DNA of 38,080 nt from NCBI GenBank assembly GCA_946184695.1, contig CAMHGK010000005.1, positions 1-38,080 of the forward strand, written 5' to 3'. Below, piece by piece: positions 17,351 to 26,406 of the stretch (positions within the stretch are counted from its first letter, which is position 1; each line of letters starts with the position of its first letter). The notes beneath the pieces were generated by a model. The model worked only from the letters and a program-made list of their open reading frames with translations, did not search any database and had not been told where the DNA came from. A program made the translations under genes and the position numbers. The stretch is from an uncultured Bacteroidales bacterium (GTDB taxonomy: Bacteria; Bacteroidota; Bacteroidia; Bacteroidales; Paludibacteraceae).

Positions 17351-18750
17351 CACGACGTTCTACATCAGCCACTCATATAGGCGGGTTGACTATAGGTTCC
17401 GACTCGCCCATTCTCATTCAGAGCATGGCCAACACCGACACCAACGACATCGCAGCTTCGGTGGCACAAGCCAAACGCATCTTCGATGCAGGAGCGCGAA
17501 TGGTGCGCTTCACCACGCAAGGTTCACGCGAGGCTTTGTCGCTCGGCGAGATACGCCGGCAATTACAAGCCGACGGCTACACGCTGCCCTTAGTGGCAGA
17601 TGTACATTTCAACCCTCGTGTGGCGGACGTAGCTGCAACGCTTGTTGAGAAGGTGCGAGTGAACCCCGGCAACTACGTTGATCCGGCACGCAAGTTCCTG
17701 CACTTGGAATATACCGACGAGCAGTATGCAGAAGAGCTTGAACGACTCCGCAGCCGCTTCTCAGAGCTCCTGACTATATGCCGCAAGAACGGCACCGCCC
17801 TGCGCATAGGCGTCAACCACGGCTCGCTGAGCGACCGTATCATGTCGCGCTACGGCGACACGCCGGCGGGCATGGCAGAGAGTTGCATGGAGTTTCTAAG
17901 AGTGTGCAAGCAAGAGCAATTCGACGATGTAGTGCTATCGGTGAAAGCGAGCAACACTCGAGTGATGTACGACACGGTACATCTATTGGTGGAAGCGATG
18001 GACAAGGAAGACATGCACTATCCACTGCACCTCGGAGTGACGGAAGCGGGCGAAGGCGAGGACGGCAGACTCAAATCGGCTGTCGGCATAGGCGGCCTGC
18101 TTAATGAAGGCATAGGCGACACCGTGCGCGTATCACTATCGGAAGCACCCGAAGCAGAGGTGCCCGTAGCACAGGAGATAGTCAGCTGGTGCAGCAAAAG
18201 CGAGCGAGAGAAACCTGCCGCGCTCACTATCGTCAGCGACAAACGCTTGGCTGAGTCTTGGGGTAAGAGCGTACCGTTGCTTATCTATCATTCAGATGAG
18301 CAATGCTCGTGGGAGCAGTTTATGCTTCATGCCGCCGCCGACTGCGGAGCAGCACTTTGGAAAGCCGATGGCAAGGACCTCATAATAGACAATCCGCATT
18401 TCACGGAAGCCCAACTGACGACTCTCGCCAAAGATATTCTGCAAGCAGCAAGAGTCAGAATCTACAAGACCGAATACATCTCGTGTCCGAGTTGCGGCAG
18501 GACCTTGTTCGACATAGAGAAGACCATAGCAGAGGTAAAAGCCGCCACCAAGCACCTAAAGGGTCTGAAGATAGCCATCATGGGCTGTATCGTCAACGGT
18601 CCGGGCGAGATGGCTGATGCCGACTACGGCTATGTGGGAGCAGGCAGAGGCAGGGTAAGTCTGTACAAAGGCAAAGAGTGCGTACTCAAGAACATACCAC
18701 AAGAAGAAGCCGTAGAACAACTGCTCCGCTTAATAGAAGCAGACCATTGA
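17347..18750 (+). CDS. ispG: 4-hydroxy-3-methylbut-2-enyl diphosphate synthase
   Basis: IGSDSPILIQSMANTDTNDI, LVADVHFNPRVA, ISCPSCGRTLFDIE, GCIVNGPGEMADADYGYVGAGRG; start chosen at ATG 17347 (ATGA overlap with upstream stop). Confidence 0.97.
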   Translation: MTRRSTSATHIGGLTIGSDSPILIQSMANTDTNDIAASVAQAKRIFDAGARMVRFTTQGSREALSLGEIRRQLQADGYTLPLVADVHFNPRVADVAATLVEKVRVNPGNYVDPARKFLHLEYTDEQYAEELERLRSRFSELLTICRKNGTALRIGVNHGSLSDRIMSRYGDTPAGMAESCMEFLRVCKQEQFDDVVLSVKASNTRVMYDTVHLLVEAMDKEDMHYPLHLGVTEAGEGEDGRLKSAVGIGGLLNEGIGDTVRVSLSEAPEAEVPVAQEIVSWCSKSEREKPAALTIVSDKRLAESWGKSVPLLIYHSDEQCSWEQFMLHAAADCGAALWKADGKDLIIDNPHFTEAQLTTLAKDILQAARVRIYKTEYISCPSCGRTLFDIEKTIAEVKAATKHLKGLKIAIMGCIVNGPGEMADADYGYVGAGRGRVSLYKGKECVLKNIPQEEAVEQLLRLIEADH

Positions 18751-18752
18751 GA

Positions 18753-18802
18753 ATTTACCATTTTTTATTTACCATTTTAGCATTTACCATTTACCATTGC
18801 TA
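18753..18802 (+). repeat. 7-bp-period array (ATTTACC-type) between ispG and the YidE/AspT-type transporter
   Basis: ATTTACC ATTTTTT ATTTACC ATTTTAGC ATTTACC ATTTACC ATTGCTA. Confidence 0.9.
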
Positions 18803-18824
18803 ATCCACAAACCGCTAACCGTCT

Positions 18825-20492
18825 ATGAACTGGCTGATAGATCTTTTCACCCGCAATTCAGTTGCTCATACTGCACTTCTTTATAGTGTCATCATTGCTT
18901 TTGGTATGCTATTGGGCAAGGTAAAGATTAAGGGTGTGTCGTTAGGCGCCACTTTCGTGCTGTTTGTAGGACTGCTGGTAGGCTCTTTCAACATTGCCGT
19001 AAGCGAGGAGATAGTGAATTTCCTGAAAAACTTCGGACTTATATTGTTCATCTTTACGGTAGGACTTCAGGTAGGTCCGAGTTTCTTCTCAACCTTTAAG
19101 AAAGGCGGCATGAAACTCAACGGTCTTGCCCTGCTCATAGTGGTATTGGGAATAGCCACCACCATCGGTTTATACTACCTGCTGCAAGGCAGAGTGAGCA
19201 TGCCAATGATGGTAGGTATAATGTCTGGCGCGGTGACCAACACCGCCGGACTCGGTGCCGCTGAGGAAGCCTTGCAGCAAGTAGAGAGGATTTCAGGAAT
19301 AGACGCCGACCCCATATCGCTGGGTTATGCGGTCTCCTACCCTGGTGCCATACTCGGGACTATTCTTGTCATGCTGCTCATAAAAATAATATTCCATATC
19401 AACGTCTCAGAGGAAGAAGCCAAGATTTCAAACAAGGCTAATAATGCCGACAAGCCTGATATTCTCACCTTCCGCATAACCAATCCCAAGATGGAAGGTC
19501 AGACGATAGCACAGATGCGCGAGACATTTGGTCATCAGGCCATTGCTACGCGTCTGTTTGACGGCGAGAAAGTCATCATCCCTCATGCCGACACCGTCCT
19601 GCATACCGGCAACATCATTCTCATCGTCACCCGCGATGCCAACGCCCTCAACCTCGAAGCACTACTCGGCGAAACCACCGACTTTATATGGAAAGACGAC
19701 CCCGAGAAACTCGTTTCAAGGCGTATCGTCATAACCAAAAACAATATCAATGGCAAGACGATAGGCGAGTTGCACCTCCGGTCGGGTCTGAACGTCAACA
19801 TCACGCGTATCAACCGTGCAGGCGTGAACCTGCTTGCGCACCCCGACCTTGAGTTGCAAGTGGGCGACAGAGTGATGGTGGTGGGTCCGATAGAGGGCAT
19901 CGAGCGCACAGAGAAGATTTTGGGTAACACCCTGCGCAAGCTCAACGAGCCCCCATTGATAACCATCTTCATCGGTATCACTCTGGGCATTCTGCTTGGC
20001 AGTATTCCTATCAGCTTTCCGCACCTTCCTATGCCGGCACATCTCGGCATCGTCGGCGGCCCGCTTATCGTGGCTATTCTGCTCGGTCGCTTCGGCTACA
20101 AGCTTCACCTGATGACCTACACCACGGTATCTGCCAACCTGATGCTTCGCGAATTAGGCTTATGCCTGTTCCTTGCATCAGTAGGTCTGAGTGCAGGTAG
20201 CGGATTCGTCGATTCCGTGTTCTCTGCCGACGGTCCGCTTTGGTTAGCATGCGGACTGATAATCACCATATTGCCGGCAATGATAGTGGCAGTAATAGCA
20301 CGAATGAAGAAAATGAATTTCCTCACCATCTGCGGTCTTGTCGCCGGTTCGCACACCAATGCACCTCCTTTGGCATACGCCAACTCACTGTCAGAGAGCG
20401 ACGAGCCCGCCGTCGTCTATTCAACGGTATATCCGTTGGTCACTTTCCTGCGTATCCTCTCCGCTCAGTTTATCATACTCGTTTTCGCCTGA
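18825..20492 (+). CDS. YidE/YbjL/AspT-type putative antiporter with internal TrkA-C/RCK_C domains
   Basis: Duplicated membrane halves (FTVGLQVGPSFF; FLASVGLSAGSGFV), SGAVTNTAGLGAAEEAL, central soluble region with two TrkA_C-like repeats. Confidence 0.9.
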   Translation: MNWLIDLFTRNSVAHTALLYSVIIAFGMLLGKVKIKGVSLGATFVLFVGLLVGSFNIAVSEEIVNFLKNFGLILFIFTVGLQVGPSFFSTFKKGGMKLNGLALLIVVLGIATTIGLYYLLQGRVSMPMMVGIMSGAVTNTAGLGAAEEALQQVERISGIDADPISLGYAVSYPGAILGTILVMLLIKIIFHINVSEEEAKISNKANNADKPDILTFRITNPKMEGQTIAQMRETFGHQAIATRLFDGEKVIIPHADTVLHTGNIILIVTRDANALNLEALLGETTDFIWKDDPEKLVSRRIVITKNNINGKTIGELHLRSGLNVNITRINRAGVNLLAHPDLELQVGDRVMVVGPIEGIERTEKILGNTLRKLNEPPLITIFIGITLGILLGSIPISFPHLPMPAHLGIVGGPLIVAILLGRFGYKLHLMTYTTVSANLMLRELGLCLFLASVGLSAGSGFVDSVFSADGPLWLACGLIITILPAMIVAVIARMKKMNFLTICGLVAGSHTNAPPLAYANSLSESDEPAVVYSTVYPLVTFLRILSAQFIILVFA

Positions 20493-20571
20493 GAAGGCTA
20501 TAATTCTGTGGACACTGCTTTTGAAAACGCTTGATATTTTAGAGCCTTAGCAAATTATTTTTCTACAATTA

Positions 20572-20602
20572 TTGCGACAATGAAATAGTTTTTGTACTTT
20601 TG
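20572..20602 (+). promoter_or_regulatory. Candidate Bacteroidetes promoter TTG-N20-TACTTTTG upstream of murC
   Basis: TTG 20572-20574, TACTTTTG 20595-20602. Confidence 0.7.
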
Positions 20603-20605
20603 CGC

Positions 20606-20641
20606 AAATTTACGACGCACGAAAAATGATGTGCTAAATTT
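20606..20641 (+). other. Bulged hairpin in the murC leader
   Basis: AAATTTA-CGAC-GCAC / loop GAAAAATGAT / GTGC-TAAATTT: 11 paired positions with a 4-nt bulge. Confidence 0.6.
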
Positions 20642-20702
20642 CAAAAAAGTGTCACAAAACAATAATCATACAGCTCCGATTGAGAACAACGAGCAACCGG
20701 CA

Positions 20703-22175
20703 ATGGCGGCTCAGCCTGCAATGGAACCAACCAAGCTGCCGGCTCAGCAAGCGCTCTACAATGCAATAGGTAATATCAATGCCATCTACATGCTTGGTAT
20801 AGGTGGTATTGGTATGAGTGCTCTTGCGCGTTATTTCTTTTCAAAAGGTTATCATGTGGCAGGTTACGACCGCACAGCATCAGCCCTTACGGGCGAGCTG
20901 CAGAAAGAAGGTATCGACATCTGCTATGACGATAGCGAAGACCTTATTCCTCAGGCATACAGCGACAACACCCACACGCTGATAGTCCGCACTCCTGCCG
21001 TACCTGCCGATAATCGTCAGTATCAGTATTTCCTCAACCACAGTTTCACCATCGTCAAGCGCTCAGAGGCATTAGGGTTTATCACCCAGCAGATGCGTGC
21101 GCTTTGCGTGGCCGGCACTCATGGAAAGACCACCACGAGCACCATGTTAGCGCACATACTCTATCAGTCGGACATCAACTGCAACGCCTTTCTTGGAGGC
21201 ATAAGTCGCAACTACGGAACCAACCTGCTGCTCAAGCCCGACAGCAGCTACGTTGTGGTAGAAGCTGATGAGTACGACCGCAGCTTCCTGCATCTGACTC
21301 CCTACATGTCGGTTCTGACCAATGTTGACCCTGACCACCTTGACATATACGGCACCGAGCAAAATTACAGGGAAGGATTCCGTCAGTACTGCATGCGCAT
21401 ACAGAAGGGCGGAGCACTGATAATAAAGCAGGGGCTGAATTTCACTCCGGAGGTGGCTCAAGGAGTTAAGGTCTATACCTACGGAGTGGTGGAAGACGGC
21501 AACTCGACAGAGCCGCTGCCGTATTTCTACGCCGACAACATACAAGTTCGCAAGGGTCAGATATTCTTCGACTTCCACACCCCCTCAGAAGTGCTTACCG
21601 AGCTCAAGTTAGGGGTGCCCGTATGGATTAACATCGAGAACGCTGTAGCGGCTATATCAGTGGCATGGCTGCTGGGCGTACAGGAGAGTCAAATCCGATT
21701 GGGCATAGCCTCATACAATGGCATTCTCAGACGTTTCAACATACACCTAAGCACACCCGAGCTGACATATATTGACGACTACGCACACCATCCCAAAGAG
21801 ATACATGAGAGCATACGTTCCATTCGCAAGCTGCTCCCGGGCAAACATATAACAGGCGTATTCCAGCCACACCTCTACACTCGTACACGCGATTTTGCAC
21901 AACAGTTTGCCGAGGCACTCAGCGAACTCGACGAAGTAATTCTGCTACCTATCTACCCCGCCCGCGAGCAACCTATAGAAGGCGTAAGCTCTGAGATGCT
22001 TCTGCCTATGATTCACACTCAGGCAACACTCTGTTCAAAACAGCAACTCATTGAGACGCTGCTGAGCAAACCACGCGAGGTGATACTCACTATCGGAGCC
22101 GGCGACATCGACCGACTCGTAGAACCAATAACACAAGCCTATAAGCATTATGACAAAGAGTCGGAAACTATCTGA
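20703..22175 (+). CDS. murC: UDP-N-acetylmuramate--L-alanine ligase
   Basis: MLGIGGIGMSALARYF, VAGTHGKTTTSTMLAHIL, VEADEYDRSFLHLTP, DDYAHHPKEI motifs. Start placed at ATG 20703 because the promoter lies in the longer ORF (20592). Confidence 0.93.
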   Translation: MAAQPAMEPTKLPAQQALYNAIGNINAIYMLGIGGIGMSALARYFFSKGYHVAGYDRTASALTGELQKEGIDICYDDSEDLIPQAYSDNTHTLIVRTPAVPADNRQYQYFLNHSFTIVKRSEALGFITQQMRALCVAGTHGKTTTSTMLAHILYQSDINCNAFLGGISRNYGTNLLLKPDSSYVVVEADEYDRSFLHLTPYMSVLTNVDPDHLDIYGTEQNYREGFRQYCMRIQKGGALIIKQGLNFTPEVAQGVKVYTYGVVEDGNSTEPLPYFYADNIQVRKGQIFFDFHTPSEVLTELKLGVPVWINIENAVAAISVAWLLGVQESQIRLGIASYNGILRRFNIHLSTPELTYIDDYAHHPKEIHESIRSIRKLLPGKHITGVFQPHLYTRTRDFAQQFAEALSELDEVILLPIYPAREQPIEGVSSEMLLPMIHTQATLCSKQQLIETLLSKPREVILTIGAGDIDRLVEPITQAYKHYDKESETI

Positions 22176-22242
22176 CTCCATACTCTTTAATCAAATATTC
22201 GTTTTTCCAGCACCCTCTAACGCCCCCTGCACCTGAACCTCT

Positions 22243-22983
22243 ATGAAGACATGGCAAAAGATATTAAGCGGCATAGCAGTTGTAGCAATCTGCGCATACG
22301 CCATTGCCATCAGTCTAATTAGCAATAGGCAGAAAGACGAGTCGGTATGCCGCAATGCGGATATCATCATCGCCGATAGCACCGACCGCCAAATGGTAGG
22401 CGCTGTGGAGATAATGCAGTACTTGAAGAAGACGGGTGTGAGTCCTGTAGGTAAGATGCGCGAAGACATCGACTATAATGAGGTAGAAAAACGAGTGTCG
22501 GAGCATCCGATGGTTGAATCGGCAGAGTGCTATTCGACCTTAGACGGCACTACACGCATCATCATACACCAGCGGGTGCCGGTGATGCGTATCATCACGT
22601 CGGACGGCAACTATTTCATCGACCGCAACCGTCAGCCTATGCCGGTACGCTCGACTACTGCCGCCTACGTGCCTGTGGTGACGGGCAGAATAAGCCGGCG
22701 AATGGCACAGGAAGAGATGTTCGACTTCGTCGGATGGCTGCGCGACAACTCATTCTGGAGCGCACAGATAGAGCAGATCAACGTGAACAGCCAGATGGAG
22801 ATAGAGTTGACTCCGCGAGTCGGAAGCGGCAAGATACTGCTTGGCAAACTCACCGACAACTACTACCCCGAGCGTATGCAACGACTCTATAGACTCTATA
22901 CCGAAGGATTCCAAAAAAGCGGATGGAAGGAGTACAGAGAGATTGACCTGCGCTACGACAAACAAATAGTATGCCGACCATAA
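22243..22983 (+). CDS. ftsQ: Cell division protein FtsQ/DivIB-like
   Basis: Single N-terminal TM, short POTRA-like region (EHPMVESAECYSTLDGTTRIIIHQRVPVMRI), between murC and ftsA. Confidence 0.85.
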   Translation: MKTWQKILSGIAVVAICAYAIAISLISNRQKDESVCRNADIIIADSTDRQMVGAVEIMQYLKKTGVSPVGKMREDIDYNEVEKRVSEHPMVESAECYSTLDGTTRIIIHQRVPVMRIITSDGNYFIDRNRQPMPVRSTTAAYVPVVTGRISRRMAQEEMFDFVGWLRDNSFWSAQIEQINVNSQMEIELTPRVGSGKILLGKLTDNYYPERMQRLYRLYTEGFQKSGWKEYREIDLRYDKQIVCRP

Positions 22984-23046
22984 CACTTGACATAAATACA
23001 TTAAACACATCTACATACTAACCTAACACAAACACCTATTCCCACT

Positions 23047-24354
23047 ATGAGAAAATCGAAATCCAAAGAGACGCGCCCTACCCTGTCTGAGCCGTTGGTT
23101 GCCATCGACTTGGGTAGCTACAGCATCAAGGCCATTGCTGCACGCTGCCCCAACAACACCACCCTGCAGATTTTAGGCTCAGAAGAGATTATCCGTAAGA
23201 ACGCCATGCGCCACGGGCAAGTAATCAACACTTCGGAGGTGGGCTATGCTATCAGCGAACTGCTTACCAAACTGAGCAACCGCATAGGCAGCAGCCTAAT
23301 GCTAACCTCCGCCTTCACCACCATTGGTGGCAGGTCGATGCGTATGGCGCGCGTACCGGTAAAGCGAATGCTCGGACGCAAGCAGCCTATCCGCCAATCG
23401 CTGCTGCAAGATATGGAGAAAGAATGTCGGGATAAGATCGACCGTAACTTTAAGGACAAGGATCTCACCACACTTGCCATCGAGCCGATAGAGTTCATTG
23501 TAGATGGCGACCTGCAGTATGAACCGCCTATCGACAAGCAGGCTCTCAGAATAGAAGCAACCTATATAGCTTTCGTGGGCGGAACCAGCATATTGGAGAA
23601 CGCACTCGGCAGCTTCGCCCGCTCACCTATTACACTCGAACAAGTGTGGGTCAGACCGGTTGTGCAAGCACACGTATTACTTGACGACACCTTGCGCCAA
23701 GAGGGCTGCGCCATCATTGACTTCGGCGACCAAACCACCACGATGAGCATCTATTATAATTCACACTTTATCTATAGCAAGGTGGTGCCGCTCGGAGGCT
23801 ACAACATCACACGCGACATTGAGCAATGCGGCATCAGCTTCAACGATGCAAGAAAGATAAAACACCAATACGGCTATGCCGACAAACAGCTCATCAAGAA
23901 AGATATGACGATGCTCGTAAGGTCGGTAAACGACGGCAGCAAGATGCCACTGAAACTCTCAGAGGTAGCCGATATGATTATTCCCCGACTCGACGAGATA
24001 ACAGCCCCGCTACTACTCGACCTCAAGCAGTACGAAGAATACATCTCCAACGTCGTCATCACCGGCGGCGGAGCAAGACTTCAGGGACTCATCAGCTACC
24101 TCAGACAACGTACTCCGCTCAAAGTGGATTTCGGCAAACACTACGACTGGCTTGCCGACGACACTCCCGAACAGTATGAAGCACCCGAATACTCCACACT
24201 GATAGGTACGCTGGCCATGGCTGACGACTACCGCCAAAACACCACCAACGAGAAACCTGACCCTACAGGATTTATCGGACTGCTCGTCAGAATAAAAAAG
24301 ACTCTGACCAACTCACAGCAAGGAGTCATAGAATTTCTAAGTGACAACGAATAA
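23047..24354 (+). CDS. ftsA: Cell division protein FtsA
   Basis: LVAIDLGSYSIKAIAA, AIIDFGDQTTTMSIY, VVPLGGYNITRDIEQC, VVITGGGARLQGL. Confidence 0.96.
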   Translation: MRKSKSKETRPTLSEPLVAIDLGSYSIKAIAARCPNNTTLQILGSEEIIRKNAMRHGQVINTSEVGYAISELLTKLSNRIGSSLMLTSAFTTIGGRSMRMARVPVKRMLGRKQPIRQSLLQDMEKECRDKIDRNFKDKDLTTLAIEPIEFIVDGDLQYEPPIDKQALRIEATYIAFVGGTSILENALGSFARSPITLEQVWVRPVVQAHVLLDDTLRQEGCAIIDFGDQTTTMSIYYNSHFIYSKVVPLGGYNITRDIEQCGISFNDARKIKHQYGYADKQLIKKDMTMLVRSVNDGSKMPLKLSEVADMIIPRLDEITAPLLLDLKQYEEYISNVVITGGGARLQGLISYLRQRTPLKVDFGKHYDWLADDTPEQYEAPEYSTLIGTLAMADDYRQNTTNEKPDPTGFIGLLVRIKKTLTNSQQGVIEFLSDNE

Positions 24355-24391
24355 CAAATTCAAATATCAACCCCCTCAAACATATAAGACT

Positions 24392-25894
24392 ATGGACTTA
24401 CTACCACTGAAAGATATCGAGTATCAGAACGACTGTATCATAAAAGTCGTTGGTGTAGGCGGTGGCGGTTGCAACGCTGTCAACTACATGTTCCACCAGA
24501 ACATACAGGACGTCTCGTTCCTTGTATGTAACACCGACCGTCAGGCACTGCTCAAGATGGACGTACCCTCCAAACTCCAATTAGGCGATAAGGGATTAGG
24601 TGCAGGTGGTGAGCCTGAACGTGCCCGTCAGTTTGCCATCGACTCGACCGACCGCATTAAGGAAGCCCTCAACGATGGCACCCAGATGGTGTTCATCACA
24701 GCAGGTATGGGTGGCGGCACCGGTACAGGTGCGGCACCCGTAATAGCCAAGATAGCCAAAGACATGGATATCCTGACAGTCGGAATTGTGACCATTCCGT
24801 TTGCCTTTGAGGGCATACAGCAGATTCGCAAGGCAATGATAGGACTCTCAAAACTCGCTGTCAACACAGATGCCATACTCGTCATCAACAACGAGAAACT
24901 CAAGCAGATTTACCCCGACTTCGACCTACCCAATGCTTTCAACAAGTCAGATGAGGTGGTGAGCAATGCCGCGAAAGCCATATCCGAGATTATCACCATC
25001 CCAGGATATATCAATACCGACTTTGCCGATGTAAAGAACATACTCAAGGGCGGCAACATGGCAATAATGAACGTAGGCGAGGCAGAAGGCGAACAGCGTA
25101 TCACCAAAGCCATCGAGGACGCTCTGCACTCTCCGCTTGTCAACACCAACGACGTGAAAGGTGCCAGCCGAATACTGATTAACTTCTACTGCTCGCACGA
25201 CAACGCCATACTCATGCAAGAACTCGATCAGGTGGATCAGTTCCGCAAAGAGGTAGGCAACGACGTGATGGTCAAGTGGGGAGCCACCTACGATGACACT
25301 CTCGGCGACAAGGTGAAAGTAACACTTATCGCTACCGGCTACCCCTTCAGCGATATACCCGGACTCGACGAGGTAACCCGACAGGAAGAGACTGAGCAAG
25401 AACAGCCCGAAGATAAAGAACCCGTTGCAATTCAGACGCCTACCATAGACGGGGCCATTGAGAAACTATATAGCGGCAACGCACCCGTGCCTATGGAGAT
25501 AACCAACGAGAATGCCGAAGGCCAAGATAAAGATGGCAACGCCGATGAGAAAACTCAGCAAGAAGTTACAGAAAGTGAGAATGAGAATGAGAATGAGAAT
25601 GAGAATGGTGCCGTAAGCGAGGACGAGGAAGCCAAAGAGCCGGAAGCCGAAAAAGCATCGGAGCAACAGTCTGCAACTCAAGACTCTGCGGACGGCGACA
25701 CTTTCGACCTCGATGATGACGACGCCAACGAGACCATTCCGTCCGGCAATCTGCAAAAGCAAAAGACTGATATTCCACGCGACACCGTGCTCACCATCAG
25801 CCCAAGCGACCAGGACGTCATACTAATCGACGATTTGAGCGACTCAAACCTTGCCGATTTGGAAGATATTCCTACATGGAAAAGAAAGAAATAG
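24392..25894 (+). CDS. ftsZ: Cell division protein FtsZ
   Basis: KVVGVGGGGCNAVNYM, TAGMGGGTGTGAAPVIA, C-terminal DIPTWKRKK; start at ATG 24392 (MDLLPLKDIEYQND) preferred over ORF start 24341 inside ftsA. Confidence 0.97.
   Translation: MDLLPLKDIEYQNDCIIKVVGVGGGGCNAVNYMFHQNIQDVSFLVCNTDRQALLKMDVPSKLQLGDKGLGAGGEPERARQFAIDSTDRIKEALNDGTQMVFITAGMGGGTGTGAAPVIAKIAKDMDILTVGIVTIPFAFEGIQQIRKAMIGLSKLAVNTDAILVINNEKLKQIYPDFDLPNAFNKSDEVVSNAAKAISEIITIPGYINTDFADVKNILKGGNMAIMNVGEAEGEQRITKAIEDALHSPLVNTNDVKGASRILINFYCSHDNAILMQELDQVDQFRKEVGNDVMVKWGATYDDTLGDKVKVTLIATGYPFSDIPGLDEVTRQEETEQEQPEDKEPVAIQTPTIDGAIEKLYSGNAPVPMEITNENAEGQDKDGNADEKTQQEVTESENENENENENGAVSEDEEAKEPEAEKASEQQSATQDSADGDTFDLDDDDANETIPSGNLQKQKTDIPRDTVLTISPSDQDVILIDDLSDSNLADLEDIPTWKRKK
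25577..25606 (+). repeat. Hexanucleotide microsatellite (GAGAAT)5 in the FtsZ C-terminal linker
   Basis: Five perfect GAGAAT copies, encoding NENENENENEN. Confidence 0.97.
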
Positions 25895-25950
25895 ACCAAC
25901 CGCGAAGACACATAGCCGATTCGCAAAAACTATTGTATAATTAGAATAAT

Positions 25951-26406
25951 TTGGATATGACACTATTCGATCAAATCAGCGAAGACATCAAAAAAGCGAT
26001 GCTCGCAAAAGACAAAGTAGCCCTCGACGCACTGCGGGGAGTGAAGAAAGAATTTCTTGAAGCCAAGACAGCCAAGGGCAGCGACGGAGAACTGCACGAT
26101 GAGCAAGCCGTTCGCATCATTCAGAAGATGATAAAACAACGCAAGGAATCTGCCGACATGTACTCGTCAGCCAACCGTCCGGAGCTTGCCGAGAACGAAC
26201 TTGCACAAGTGGCTGTGATAGAGAAATACCTGCCCAAGCAGATGAGCGAGGAAGAACTCGTGGCGGCACTGAGCGAGATAATCAAATCGGTCGGAGCCGA
26301 GGGACCCAAGGATATGGGACGAGTGATGGGAGTGGCTACCAAGCAACTCGCCGGCAAGGCTGAGGGCAAACTTATCTCTCAGAAAGTCAAAGAACTACTC
26401 GCTTAA
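25951..26406 (+). CDS. GatB/YqeY domain-containing protein
   Basis: LFDQISEDIKKAMLAKDKVALDALRGVKKEF, VIEKYLPKQMSEEEL, GPKDMGRVMGV. Confidence 0.93.
   Translation: MDMTLFDQISEDIKKAMLAKDKVALDALRGVKKEFLEAKTAKGSDGELHDEQAVRIIQKMIKQRKESADMYSSANRPELAENELAQVAVIEKYLPKQMSEEELVAALSEIIKSVGAEGPKDMGRVMGVATKQLAGKAEGKLISQKVKELLA

Noticed and set aside
20592-20702. 37-residue N-terminal extension of MurC
   Set aside because: Contains a consensus -7 promoter element and hairpin, so probably untranslated leader.
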